Below, piece by piece: positions 52,130 through 63,620 of a stretch of 64,000 nucleotides of DNA. Made by a program: the position numbers and the translations under genes. This DNA comes from Ichthyophis bannanicus (lineage: Eukaryota > Chordata > Amphibia > Gymnophiona > Ichthyophiidae): contig CM066033.1 of assembly GCA_033557465.1 (NCBI GenBank), positions 20,461,080 to 20,525,079 of the forward strand, given 5' to 3'. Every line of letters begins with the position of its first letter. The first letter of the stretch is position 1. The notes below the pieces were generated by a model. It ran no database searches. It saw only the letters and a program-made list of their open reading frames with translations, and was not told where the DNA came from.

Positions 52130-52760
52130 TGGAAATGTCAACCCTGTAAAGAACTGCAGTCCTGCTTCAGAAAGAACTTCACAGACTTCAGCTCCTTCAG
52201 AATACCGCTGCTCGTCTCCTCACCTTTTCATCCCGTTATGACTATGTTTCTCCTCTCCTGGTTGGCCTCTGTACACTTTCGGATTCATTCATTTTCATTT
52301 TTGTTCACCGTGCCATCCATTCTGTCACACCTCAGAATCGAGGCAATCTCCTACATTATTAGAACCCCCACTGCCTCCTCTACTCTATTCACAATTTCCA
52401 CCTGGTCCTTCCCTCCCCCACCCAAGCTCGTCTAGAGCACACTTGCTCCTCTGCTTTCTTCTTCCTTGGTCCCTCCCTGTGGAAGTCCCTGCCCCTTTCT
52501 CTCCACGCTGAACCTTCCTATGCTAGGTTCAAAACTGCGTTGAAGACTCAACTTTTTCACCTGGCCTTTGACCCTCCCACTACTGTCCTCTGACTGTTCC
52601 CTATGACTCTCATTCTACCTTCCTCTTCTTCCTATCCTGCTGTTCTCCTCTTTCCTATCATTTATTGGTGTTCCTTTTCTGTTTCTGAGTAACCTCTGTA
52701 TTTATTTTACACCGCTTATTGCTTCGGCTAAGCAGTATATCAAATTTCCGAATAAAGATA
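52130..52760 (+). pseudogene. L2-type LINE 3' end
   Basis: QNTAARLLTFSSRYDYVSPL, then a region matching the PLWNSLP block at low similarity (ccctccctgtggaagtccct), RFKTALKTQLFHLAFDPPTT in mixed frames, and the 3' tail tattttacaccgcttattgc, ending aataaagataaag. Frameshifted. Confidence 0.78.
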
Positions 52761-53114
52761 AAGAGGGCTGAGAAGAGAGGTGGAAGACATGGGTAAGAGG
52801 GGGCTTAGTGTGGGGTTGCATTAAGCCATTCTTGATGCATCTATTCCAAGGTGATGGATCTGAGTTGGGCTGAGTGGAAGGGGCACTTTTGTCTTCATCT
52901 GCCTCATTCACTGTGTTATTAAGCACCCAAAGATTTATTTCTCCATTTTTGGAAATTACAGCAACTTGACAAAAATGAATATCAGAAATAAAATCCCCAG
53001 GGATTAAGGAAAAAGTAAGAAATGAGAGTATGGGAGGAGGGCAGAGGGACAGAACAGAATCAGGCAGGTGGATTGGTGCCCTCAGTACAGTGGAATAATC
53101 TGTATGATAAAGAA
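52761..53114. other. Unassigned
   Basis: A 139-codon minus-strand frame spans 52702-53121. It overlaps the L2 tail, has no recognisable domain and is not credited. Confidence 0.4.
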
Positions 53115-53136
53115 TGACCACAAGAGGGTAGCAGTG
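53115..53136 (+). promoter_or_regulatory. CTCF-like motif 1
   Basis: tgaccacaagagggtagcag fits the vertebrate CTCF core (CCA-nnAGRKGGCR type) with one weak position (gta for ggc). Confidence 0.35.
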
Positions 53137-54087
53137 AGCATGTTGCGCTACACATCTCCTATTTATTTATTTGGTTTTATGCCACACTATTACATAGTGC
53201 CCTCTTGGGGTGGGTTGTCAGTTTAATGTGATGGAAAATGAACAGAGATACCGAGAGGAAATCTTGGGGAAGAAAGGGATTTAAATGACAATATTGGTCT
53301 TATTAAATCCACCACCCAGCACTTGGATAACTGAAGCTTTAAGAACTTCTGGATAGATGTACCATTGAGTCCAAGATACTATCAGCCCTCATGCTATTGA
53401 TTTTATATTTTTCTTTGTTTACATTTTCTAAAGAGGGAAATGGTTCTTTTATTTCATTCGATTTAGCTCAGAGACCATTGCAGTTCATTCAAGATGAGTT
53501 ATATTCAGGTACAGTCGGCATTTCCCTGTCCCCAGAGGGCATACAGTCTAAGATTATATTTAATAATCATACATAGAAGCAATTTGCCCATTAAAGAAAC
53601 CATCTCTTCCAAAAATGTACTGGTAGCAAAATCAGAAAAAGTGTGTAGAATTCTGATTAACGTTCCTGAAAGTGTCCATGTATATGTGGAACTGGAATCA
53701 CAAAACCTCCTGTAGTTCTGAGATGGCCATTTTAATTCAACTTTTAGAGCAAAGCCAGAGATCTGTAGGAATTATTATAATACAGCAATTTTTGCATTTA
53801 ACACTGATGCCATATGTTCCCTCCTTCGTGTTCATGCCTCTGAGGAGCATCAATGAAGTCCCTTGGTGTTAGGCAGATTTCCGTTTTGAAGGTTTTCTAC
53901 GAGGGCAGAGCCCTCACTTGTAGTTAGAAGGAGGGGCAGAAAAGAAGTGTGCTTGAGACAGTAGCTCCATTTTATTCACTATCTGCAAATTTATTCTATA
54001 ATAAAATTGTGCATAGCCCGAAAACCTGTGGCTTCACAAGTTTAAAAAGCCTTATGGTAAACCAAGAAGTGTCTGTAATACTATCAA
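53137..54087. other. Unassigned, with an interspersed tail at 53490-53600
   Basis: attcaggtacagtcggcatt and cagagggcatacagtctaag match the tail at 25735-25850. No gene seen. Confidence 0.4.
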
Positions 54088-54110
54088 TGGCCACCAGAGG
54101 GTGGCAGGTG
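54088..54110 (+). promoter_or_regulatory. CTCF-like motif 2
   Basis: tggccaccagagggtggcag closely resembles the CTCF core on the plus strand. Confidence 0.45.
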
Positions 54111-54332
54111 CACTCAATGCTGCCCTTCCATGGCTGTTTATGAGTACACCCAGCAAATATCAGGTTGATCTGTGCGAGTCAAAGAAAAATAACTCCTAGG
54201 CCACCTCCTCAGCACTCAGTCTTAGTGACTAAACAAGTAACTGTAAAATCCTGCAAATCAAAATTATATGGCCAAGAATTAGAAAAAAAAATCTTGACTG
54301 CCATATCATTTCTCTAATTGTAGTGCCCCTAA

Positions 54333-54354
54333 AGGCCACTAGATGGCAGCGCTG
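54333..54354 (+). promoter_or_regulatory. CTCF-like motif 3
   Basis: ggccactagatggcagcgct is a very good match to the CTCF core on the plus strand. Confidence 0.55.
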
Positions 54355-56159
54355 CTCCATGGAGTAGAACTATTATTCAGTGCTGCCTCACTATGGTGGT
54401 TTGTAAAATAGCAAATTGCATTTATTTTCAGGTCCGCACAGGCAGGCAGCAACTTCAAGGACCTCCAGTTGCAAGGATGCTTGTGTCTCCCCCATAGCTA
54501 TCTCTCTGCTTGCAGGAATGCCAAGGGGTGCCCGTGGGTCCCATAGCCCCTCTTTCAAGGGGCATCCCAAGTACAGAGGCTGCCTCCCTGTCCTGTCAGC
54601 AAATGGGAGATTCTCTATGTGATGGCTGCAAATGCAGGAATTTTTCATTTAATTATACAACCTATGAAATCATAGCAGCATTTTAAGGACTTGGCAGAGC
54701 CACATCCCCATCTGTGCCATTTTGTTAAATGGCCGGTGCCAAAGATAAAGAGAAGTCCTTCTGGGTAGTACAGTCTGGGGCTTAGCACTCCATGGCACTG
54801 AAAGGTTTCATACTGAAGTCAATACTCTGTGACTGCTCCATGATTCCACCTATATCCAAGTGTGCTCACTGCTTTATGTTTGAGTGGCGGGGAGCTGTAT
54901 CACGCGTGTATGTGTGTGTGTGTGTGTGCGTGCGTGTGTGCTGTATGTGCTCACAATAGCTTAAACATGATTTTGGGGTACACTCACTACAGAGTGAAAC
55001 TGGATTTCTAAGCTCAGGCTGTGTTCTCATACTTTAGTGCTGGAGAATTTCTTAGTACTCTTATCTGGTTAACCTCTGTGGTTATCCACATCAAGCACTT
55101 TTGAAAATTGACCTCTAGTTATTTGAGTAAATTTCCACAACCTGAAGACTTACTTCCACAGTATGCACATGACTACAGTGGTAGCAGTGAACTTCTCCAG
55201 CCCAAACTTTAATAGGGAAACTATTTATATGGCATTGGCCCTACCACAAAAGGTACACAAACACACACACAGTCTCACTCTTCAGGCATACACTCTTCTG
55301 ATGTTTACACCTGGGGAATTCTGCACAAAAATCTTGAATTCCCCCATCATAAAGCCTAACTTCTCATTTTTACCAGAAATCCCCACTGCCTTTTCCCTCA
55401 GCTCTCTCTCGACAAACCCAAGCCTTCCTTGTTACCTTCCCCCCCCCCCACCCCCCAATTCCCATTCTCTTTCCCTCTAATTTCTAGGATGATTCCTACT
55501 GCTGTCTGTACCTTAGGTCTACCCTTAATGTACATACCCTCTCCTTATAATCCTCTCTCTCTTTCCCATGCGTCTATCTCCTTCTTGCTTCCCAGGCACA
55601 TACCTCTACCTTTCATTCTCCCCGTCCTCACGGTGTACATCCATCTCCAGCTCCCAGCCACTCTCTAAAGTTATCAGCCTGTCACCCCCCCCCACTCATC
55701 ATTAGTCCATCTCCAGCCCTTCACCACTTTCCAGCCCCAATCACTCACTTCCTCTGCCTGATCATGCAGCAGCATTGTAAAACTCAGCCGCAGGAGCATT
55801 TCCTTTGGTCCCATGGCTATGCTACATTTCTGATGTAGACAAAAGGTAAACAAGTGTTTTTTGCTTCTTTCAAGGGACAGGTCGTGCTTCTGTTGACCTT
55901 CTTAGGACAGCAATACTAGTATTGGAAGTATAGCACAGCTTCGGAAGCAAAGGGAAATGTACCTGTGGCTGAGCTGCAACAACAGTGAGGCAGGCTCAGT
56001 CTCCCTTAAAGCTTGTGCTCTCCACACCTTCCTCAATTCTCGCTGATGCTAGTGTCGGTGTTGGTGCAAGTGCAGAATTCCCCCAGGAGTAGGTGTTCTG
56101 CTGCCTATGTGATCACTCAGCAAGTGCCCCCCCCCCCAAACCCATAACCACATACAAAA
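54355..56159. other. Unassigned, with (TG)n at 54905-54945
   Basis: No gene recognised. Contains a TG/CG microsatellite near 54905-54945 and pyrimidine-rich stretches with C-runs at 55438 and 55684. Confidence 0.4.
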
Positions 56160-56270
56160 TTGTTCCATGTAGCTGTGCCATTGTTCTTGTTCTCTCCAGT
56201 GCTATGTAAAATGTTTGATTGCTCATGTTATATGTAAACCGCACTGATTTCAAAAAGCAAATAACCAGCT
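56160..56270 (+). repeat. L2-type 3' tail remnant
   Basis: tgctatgtaaaatgtttgat and tatatgtaaaccgcactgat resemble the end of an L2 element. Confidence 0.55.
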
Positions 56271-56639
56271 CTGTCTAGTATCATGTAAAGTGTTCCAGTT
56301 GCTGCTAGTTCTTTTCCTCACTTTCCCATTCCTATCCCTTCTCCGCATTCCCCTCCCCCCACTTACTGACTGCACTGACTCTCTTCAGGATCAGCTAGTG
56401 CAGAGTTCAGTTTGATTTTGTAAGCATTTTATTATAATGCACTTAACATAGAATAAGCAGCATATAAATTCCTTTAAATAAAATACATAAGGATGGTGCT
56501 GTGTCATCTTTAGGTCTGAATGTGATAGAACTCTGAACATAGCCAGACACATTTCTAGTCTACCGTGGCAGCTCTCCCATCACATTCATTCACACCAGAT
56601 TACTGCAGCACCTGTAACAGATAGCACTACGCAAGAATA

Positions 56640-57855
56640 CCCTGAAATGGTTCACCTCCTATACTTGGAAGATTGAACGCAGCAAGTCAAATGCACCCAA
56701 AAGAAATCATTGCAGTTCCGTCATGCAGGGAATACCACAAGGTTCAGCCCTGTCTTCAATTCTCTTTAATATTTACATCCAACCCATATGCAACATCAAA
56801 CGACACACTATCACATCTATGCTAACGACATCATGGTGTATGCTCCAATAAACCTACTAGCACTTCGCACCATAACAATAACCAAATGCCTTGAAGACAT
56901 GAATGCCTGGCTCACAGCCAATAACCTGACGGTGAACTACGATAAAACTGAGGCAATGTTCATTACCATGAACCCCACCTTCATTCCACCACAGACTATC
57001 AGCATTCTAAACAAACTCATAGTAGTCAAAGATGAAGTTAAGCACCTGGGCATCACAATGGACAGAGCTCTGAACCTGAAATCTCACATCACCAAAACCA
57101 CAAACAAGGCCTATCAACGTTTGAGGACCATAAGAAAGATCAAGCCCTTACTCCGCCAGGACCACTTCCACACAGTGTGCTAGGCACTCATCACACCTCT
57201 GCTTTATTACGGAAACTCGTTATATCAATGCCTCCCTCAGCAGACCTTACTCCCACTCCAAATGATGCAAAACACTGCAGCATGAATCATTACAGACACT
57301 CCAAGAACTGAGCACATCACCTCCGTCTTACAGCAACTACACTGGCTCTCAATGGTGGCCAGAGCGAAATTTAAAACAATCCTGATCATCTTTAAAATCA
57401 TTCACTATCTCTCAACAGATGCACTCCAAGATATTATGACAAGGGATATCAGTAATAGACCAAGCAGGACCAATAATGACAACATGATCGGCATACCTGC
57501 AGGATACCACAAGACTAAACAAAATACTTCAAGAAGAGCTCCATCACTACTGGCGTCCACACTATGGAACTCCCTCCCAATGAGTCTGAGGGCATTAAGA
57601 CATCACAGACTTCCGCAAGCCCTTAAAACCCTGCTTTTTACAGAAACCTATGAGCAGGCAGATAACAGTCCCCACCGAAACGGTATTGCAACTACCCCCG
57701 CCAACTCAATACCCAATCCCAACTAGACTTACGAATTCATTGTATAATGCTGTTAAGTACCCTCATGCTAAATGTAACCCTCCAATTGTGATGTAGCCAC
57801 TTGATTGTAGCATAAGGTGGTATACAAATCTGTATAAATAAAATAAATAAATTAT
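56640..57855 (+). pseudogene. L2-type LINE, RT to 3' end
   Basis: QGIPQGSALSSILFNIYIQP (RT motif), then HIYANDIMVYAP (YADD changed to YAND), WLTANNLTVNYDKTEAMFIT, VKHLGITMDRALNLKSHI, LLYYGNSLYQCLP, QQLHWLSMVARAKFKTILII, RRAPSLLASTLWNSLPMSLR. The 3' end runs to gtataaataaaataaataaa. It is the reference for the L2 tail seen inverted elsewhere. A TAG at 57181 and other lesions break it. Confidence 0.9.
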
Positions 57856-58298
57856 TCCTCCTACATTTCATGTTATAGTCTGGAGACCAGGCAGGAATAT
57901 ATTTAACAGATTTTCCAGTAGATGACTGAGCTGCGAGGGTAACAGGTATTCATATGCATCTTGCTCTGATCGTGCAGTGTCAGATCTAGTTAGCGGAACA
58001 ACAGGCTGGGAGCTACAGCCTACCTGCAATATTGGAACTTGTTTCTTACTCTAGACTTTATGGTTACTTCATTTTTTTTTTTATTTAAACTTTTTAAAAA
58101 TAAGAGAATGCACTGATAACCATAGCTGTGCATAGTACACAGAATCATCAACCCAACACTGTAAATCCAGGAACAGAGGACATTATATATACGTGACCTC
58201 ACTTTAAAAAAAAATGCTAATAGCAATAGAAGGGAAATCCAAGTGAGCAACTTCCAATGAAGTCAGTACCATTAGGAAACAGAGTGCAAGTTGTTATA
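57856..58298. other. Unassigned
   Basis: No gene recognised. Confidence 0.4.
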
Positions 58299-58320
58299 TG
58301 ACCAGGAGATGGCGCCAACA
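58299..58320 (+). promoter_or_regulatory. CTCF-like motif 4
   Basis: tgaccaggagatggcgccaa, a good match to the CTCF core on the plus strand. Confidence 0.5.
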
Positions 58321-58941
58321 CTCCACAAAGAAAATAACTTTCCCTTGTAAGCTGCAAATCAACAGCATGGCCGAAGACAAAATCAGTGCTCTACAGATCC
58401 TATGATCAGCCATCCAATCCCTCTATCCTCTCTCCCACCCAGCCAGCCAGTCTATGGAATATTGTTGATACCAAAATAGAGGAGGAATTAATACATTTGT
58501 TGTGTTAAAGCTACTCTACAAATGGAGTTAGTCCATCAGAAAATTATCACCTTATTTCCCCCCATTTCTCTTTTTATTTAACTGCTTTACACAGGATCAA
58601 ACCTTCTTTTGTAAAGGTTTTCTCTATATATTAATCCATATGACAGATAGCTCAGCTCTTTGAAATGTACCTCTTAATATTAGAAGCACCAAAATCTGTA
58701 CAATTGTCACACAATTTATCATTAACAAATTATCCAATGCCCAATACTATTAATAGGACTCCATGTTCTGACACACCATACCCAGCTCGTCCAGTGCCAT
58801 ATAACCAACTTTGCGGTTCACTCAGGAAGCCTTAGAAATGGGTATCTCCCGCTGTATGAAGATTTATAAAATGTTTGGCTTCCCTAGCTCCTTGGTAGTG
58901 TGGACCAAGAAACAAAAACACCAATAGCGATAGGGATACTA
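58321..58941. other. Unassigned
   Basis: No gene recognised. Confidence 0.4.
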
Positions 58942-58953
58942 AATTATCTTTAA

Positions 58954-60447
58954 TTTAATATTTAATTTATATGCAATCATCAAGACAAAACTTGAAAGAA
59001 AAGAAATACATAGGAGAATTACACAAGTATCAATAAGTAAAAGGAAACAAAATCCAAAATGATCTCTTGTAGTCCACATGTTGAGGAGTAGAGAGACACA
59101 ACATACGAGTAGAGAGACACAACATACCCAAGGCAGGAGAACCTCAGGCAGCTTAAAGAAAAATAACCTAAATTCAATAGCTTCAAGAATTCAAGATGGA
59201 CCCTGAGAACACAGGCTATATAACAGGAGAGATATTAACAATATTACTCTGACACTTATCCATCAATAACTTGGTATTAATAAAAGTAGCAAGATCAGCA
59301 GGTTGAAAGAAAACATCTCAAAGATTTATATAACACAAAAGCATTTACAAGAAAATCTTAGGACAAAGGATCCCCCAATCTGCATAACCCCAGGTTTATG
59401 TAAAAGAAATAAATAGTTTCCTCCACGTCTGTGTCTCCTTAGCTATATCAGGAAACAGAGATTAAAAAAAAAAAGATTGGAGACTTTTTGTGGTCTTTCA
59501 AAGAACATCTTCAGCAACCATTCTTTATCAGTAACTAATGCACATGAGACCAATAATGTAGATGGAACACACGGCCCACCACCAGAATCTTCAAGTAACT
59601 CAGACACATTTAAAACTTCTATATTAGAATCTTCTCCTGAAGTCACTGGTTCTTTCTTTCCTTGTGGAAGATAGTAAACCTTTGTCAAAGGTGGAATTAA
59701 ATCTGGTGGCATTTTCAATATCTCTTGCAGGTATCTCTTAAACATATCCAGGGCTGTAACACCCCTCATCTTGGGGAAATTCAAAACCCTCAGGTTCACA
59801 GCCCTGGCAGTATTTTCCAAAACCTCCATTTTATACCGAAGAGCCACATTATCCTTGAGCAAAGCTGTAGTAGAATCTGACAATGTTACCAACTGACTTC
59901 CATGAGCTTCTACTTGCAATTTAATATGTTCACTAGCAGTCACAACAGAATCAATCCTGGTCGAGTTTTCTTGAATCCTGTAGGAGAGGGCCATGGTCTG
60001 ACTATGCACTGCTTCTGAGAGAGAAACAATTGCCTCCCAAATTACCTCCAGTGTGAAGACTTTGGGTCTAATAAGAGAAACAGGCACAGGAGTAGAGGTC
60101 AACATGGTAGAAGTCTGAGGGGAAATACCTTCACCATCCAAACAAGGAAGGAACCATCAAAGCCTTTCTCTGCTGCGGTGCTCCTGAATCCTCCCCGGCA
60201 ACCCCGGGGGACAACTGAGCTGAAACCAGAGCACTCTCCCCTCTACCTTCCCCTCCGCCGAGGGAGGAGGTGCCGAAACTACCGGGATCAGGCTCAAAGC
60301 AGCAGGGCACTGTGGCAGCGTTCTGTCCACAGGAGACAAAGATCTCTGAGTCTGAAGGCAGCGGAAAACTCTCCTCGGCCGTTGCTGCCAAGCCGGAGCA
60401 AATCTCCTGTTTCTGCGCCTGGGTGAGCATGAAAAAAATGATCCCTG
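58954..60447 (-). mobile_element. ORF1-only L1/Tx1-like retroelement (HAL1-like), copy 2
   Basis: 1,494 bp on the minus strand with a GC-rich 5' leader, ORF1, a ~490-bp 3' UTR and an AT-rich 3' end with ATTAAA. It is flanked by the 12-bp duplication aattatctttaa (58942-58953 and 60448-60459). As in copy 1, there is no endonuclease or RT between ORF1 and the 3' end. The two proteins are clearly related but diverged, so they represent separate families or old splits. Confidence 0.75.
59443..60430 (-). pseudogene. L1/Tx1-type ORF1 protein, copy 2 (one frameshift)
   Basis: The N-terminal part starts at 60430 (MLTQAQKQEICSGLAATAEE) and runs to about 60131. A shift near 60140 leads into the second frame (to 59443), which holds a coiled-coil-like heptad region, ENTARAVNLRVLNFPKMRG (RRM-like start, aligned with copy 1) and LTKVYYLPQGKK. 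The C-terminal domain is partly lost at a T-run (59463-59475), with a CFPDIAKETQTWRK-like continuation in another frame that aligns with IFPDVSRQTQNRR of copy 1. Nucleic-acid chaperone role by family. Confidence 0.78.
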
Positions 60448-60595
60448 AATTATCTTTAAATGCACAAATTTACAAATGTTCTAGCAGTTGTGTCTCACCT
60501 AATCTAATAAGAATGAGCTCAGTATGATATGGAATCTAGCCATTGTGACTTCACTGGCGAGTTTGCCTCTCATGAATTGGAGGAATGTTCCATTA
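60448..60595. other. Short unassigned stretch
   Basis: Nothing recognised apart from the right target-site copy at 60448-60459. Confidence 0.4.
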
Positions 60596-60800
60596 TGACA
60601 TCATAGTAACATAGTCCAGCAGATAAAGATCAGTATGGCCCATCTAGTCTGCCTAGTAAGGTTACAGAAGTAGGTTTGCCTACTGCTCTGTGCAGGTCAC
60701 CCCAATTTGTTGAGGTATAAGAAACAGTTAAGGTTATTCTGATTTTATCCTCATGCTATATTGCCAAGCCTGATAAGAGAAAGTCTTCACCCTATCTGCT
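60596..60800 (-). repeat. CR1-type LINE 3' end (inverted)
   Basis: atcatagtaacatagtccag, then tatggcccatctagtctgcc, the complement of a tail related to the LINE inside the DIRS element. Non-coding. Confidence 0.65.
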
Positions 60801-62943
60801 CTGGATTAGTGCAAGAGCTGGACTGCTCTCAATTTTCAAATTGCATGAAGCCCCCATGAGGAATAGGTGGTCTGCAAACAGACAATTAGCAGTCCTCTTA
60901 CTAGATGGATCTATGGCTTCAGACAGAAATTTAGTAAAAACAGCTCTAGAGAGAGACCTTTTAACTTCATCTGTACTTTTGTTGGCGTCCGTGCATCACT
61001 CTACCTTTGTTTATCCAGCTCCGATTGTAAGAACATGAGGGGGCATAGTTAAGTGTGTTAAATGCTTACGGTAGGTTTTACCACTCTAACAGTTAGCACA
61101 CACTAAAAGCAGCACTGCGCTGAAAAACCTGCACCAAGTGTGGATCGGAGTAGAGATAAGACATGGCTGCTAGTGATAACTAGCATGCAGCGGATACAGT
61201 TTAGGTTTAGCCATCTTTCCAGCTGACATACATTTGGCCATTAGATCTTTTTCAGGTGAAGTAGCCTCCAGTCAGATCTGAGCAAGTGCTTGTGCTCCCA
61301 TCTCTCAGCTTGGAGGCTGCGACCTAGCAGGAACAGCAGCCTGGCAGATTGATTGCTGGCTATAGGCATGTAGGTGATTGAGCAGCACCTGTACAGTGTA
61401 GTGTTGAGCTGCTGCTGCTGGTCTGGACTACACGCACTAAAAACACTGTAGGGCAGGTGGAAATAGGGAGGATGCACTGAGGTATGGGAAGGAGGAGCAA
61501 GGATATAATCCAAACCGGAGGTGTTACAAAGTAAGAGATGAGATCTGCCACAAGTAGGGCATATGGCACATTAAAGGGACCCCTACCAGGGAGAATACTG
61601 GAGTTGGCAGAGTGATTTACACAGGTAATGAAGAGTTTCTTATGTATAGAAAACAGCAGTCATGTGCATTTGAATCCACGGGTTGGCAACAAAAAACACA
61701 AGTGTTTGACGTGAAATGAACTATTCTGTTGACTGAAGGTAAATTTTTCAGGCAACTGGCTGGACTGAAATAGACCTTTCCTCCCCTTACCACTCACCAT
61801 ACAAAGACAAGATCTCTTGCTGGTAATTGAGAAACATCTTGCACTGCTGGGTAGGATGTGAAGTAAGAACCCTACAAGGAGTAGCTCAGCCTCCATAGCA
61901 AACCTGCCATACCCAACCAACCCAACACTCAGAACAAGTACTGTAGCAGCAATCCTCCCACTGCCAAACAATGATGATTCACCTAGCCCTAAAAGCATTA
62001 CTGCACTACCCAGCCAGTAAAAGGAGCGGCCGAGCTGAGAGCAATGGACTCAGAAGCATGGTACAAACACTACTTATGACATTAGGCAACTTGCCTGATC
62101 TCCCATTACCTCAGCTGCCCCCATAGCATAAGCCCTTTTGCTAAAGGCAGGCCAAACTGTAAACTACCCCACAGCAGGTGTACGACTGAACACAGAACAA
62201 AGCTGGACTAGACTGCAGCAGCAGAAGAGCTTGTTATGTACAGAAGTGGCAGCAAATCTTCATTAGAATTGCACAGGAAAAGTTTGAACTTTGTTCCCTG
62301 CTAGGGCAGAGGGAAGGAGACTGTTTAGGGAACAGCATAGCTCCAACTTTCCTATTTTGTTTCCCTTACTAGAATCTCTCTTCTCTTCACAAGCCCCCTG
62401 CCTCTAAAACAGGGTCACCTTCTCCCTGCTTCTAACCTTTTTCCAGCTGCAAATAGGTCCAGAACTGCCGTCCTCTCCTCTGCCTGAGATATGGGCTCCC
62501 CACGGGCAGACAGCTGTGCACTTTGCTATCATGGCTTCTGCCCTTCCTCTCCTGCCTGTGGGATATGGGCCCACCTGTGAACAGACAGCTGCTGTCTCCC
62601 CTCTTTATGCCAGGGGGAAGTATAGGCGTGTTTGCACGTGGTTATGCACGCACAAAGCATGCATAGATAAATTCTATCCACCTGAACCTTCAGCAATAAA
62701 GTACTGAAGCAAAGCAAAACCAACCTAAATAAAGAACCCCTCCGTAGGAGAGGTACTTCTGATCTATAGCAAGAAAGAAGGCAGGAAGCCCTGCTCCCCC
62801 CTTCCCTTCAGAGAAGGAGCCAGTATTAGAGATCATTTATGCTTTAAATTGTCTAGTCACAAAACTTTACACTCTAATAGAAGACTTACCCTCATGAGAA
62901 AGGGGAGTGCAGCTCAATGGGGGATTAATTCCCCTCCTAATGT
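60801..62943. other. No gene recognised; ferritin 3' UTR in its right part
   Basis: No coding homology or clear repeat. The part just left of 62944 must include the ferritin 3' UTR on the minus strand. I saw no canonical AATAAA within 250 bp on that strand (a gcataaat lies at about 62837), so the transcript end is not defined. Confidence 0.4.
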
Positions 62944-63102
62944 CTAGCTGCTGTCCTCACCCAGGGTCAGTTTGTCAAAAAGATACTCTCCCATGCCCAC
63001 TTCTGCAGCATTAGGCCTCTTCAGATTGGTTAGGTGGTCACCTAGCATCTTGTTGAGCTTCACCTCTTCCTCCAGAAAGTGGGACTCCAGAAAATCACAC
63101 AT
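62944..63102 (-). CDS. Ferritin subunit, last coding exon
   Basis: The minus strand encodes 52 residues and a [23 protein letters not shown], then GDHLTNLKR and [14 protein letters not shown]. This is the C-terminal helix D/E region of a ferritin subunit (CDFLExHFLxEEVK...GDHLTNL...[10 protein letters not shown]). Length and start match exon 4 of vertebrate ferritin genes, and the sequence upstream ends in a pyrimidine-containing acceptor (ttatttctggacag), so it is a spliced gene and not a processed copy. Light or middle chain type is more likely than H, because CDFLESHFL is light-like. Ferritin stores iron as a 24-subunit cytosolic shell. Exons 1-3 would lie to the right, in or past the gap. 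Confidence 0.9.
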   Translation of the reverse strand: MCDFLESHFLEEEVKLNKMLGDHLTNLKRPNAAEVGMGEYLFDKLTLGEDSS

Positions 63103-63120
63103 CTGTCCAGAAATAACCAG

Positions 63121-63620
63121 NNNNNNNNNNNNNNNNNNNNNNNNNNNNNNNNNNNNNNNNNNNNNNNNNNNNNNNNNNNNNNNNNNNNNNNNNNNNNNNN
63201 NNNNNNNNNNNNNNNNNNNNNNNNNNNNNNNNNNNNNNNNNNNNNNNNNNNNNNNNNNNNNNNNNNNNNNNNNNNNNNNNNNNNNNNNNNNNNNNNNNNN
63301 NNNNNNNNNNNNNNNNNNNNNNNNNNNNNNNNNNNNNNNNNNNNNNNNNNNNNNNNNNNNNNNNNNNNNNNNNNNNNNNNNNNNNNNNNNNNNNNNNNNN
63401 NNNNNNNNNNNNNNNNNNNNNNNNNNNNNNNNNNNNNNNNNNNNNNNNNNNNNNNNNNNNNNNNNNNNNNNNNNNNNNNNNNNNNNNNNNNNNNNNNNNN
63501 NNNNNNNNNNNNNNNNNNNNNNNNNNNNNNNNNNNNNNNNNNNNNNNNNNNNNNNNNNNNNNNNNNNNNNNNNNNNNNNNNNNNNNNNNNNNNNNNNNNN
63601 NNNNNNNNNNNNNNNNNNNN
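63121..63620. other. Assembly gap (500 N)
   Basis: Exactly 500 N, a conventional gap length, so the true size is unknown. It lies directly beside the ferritin exon. Confidence 0.99.

Noticed and set aside
52702..53121. 139-codon minus-strand frame
   Set aside because: No recognisable domain, overlaps an L2 tail, no splice or start support.
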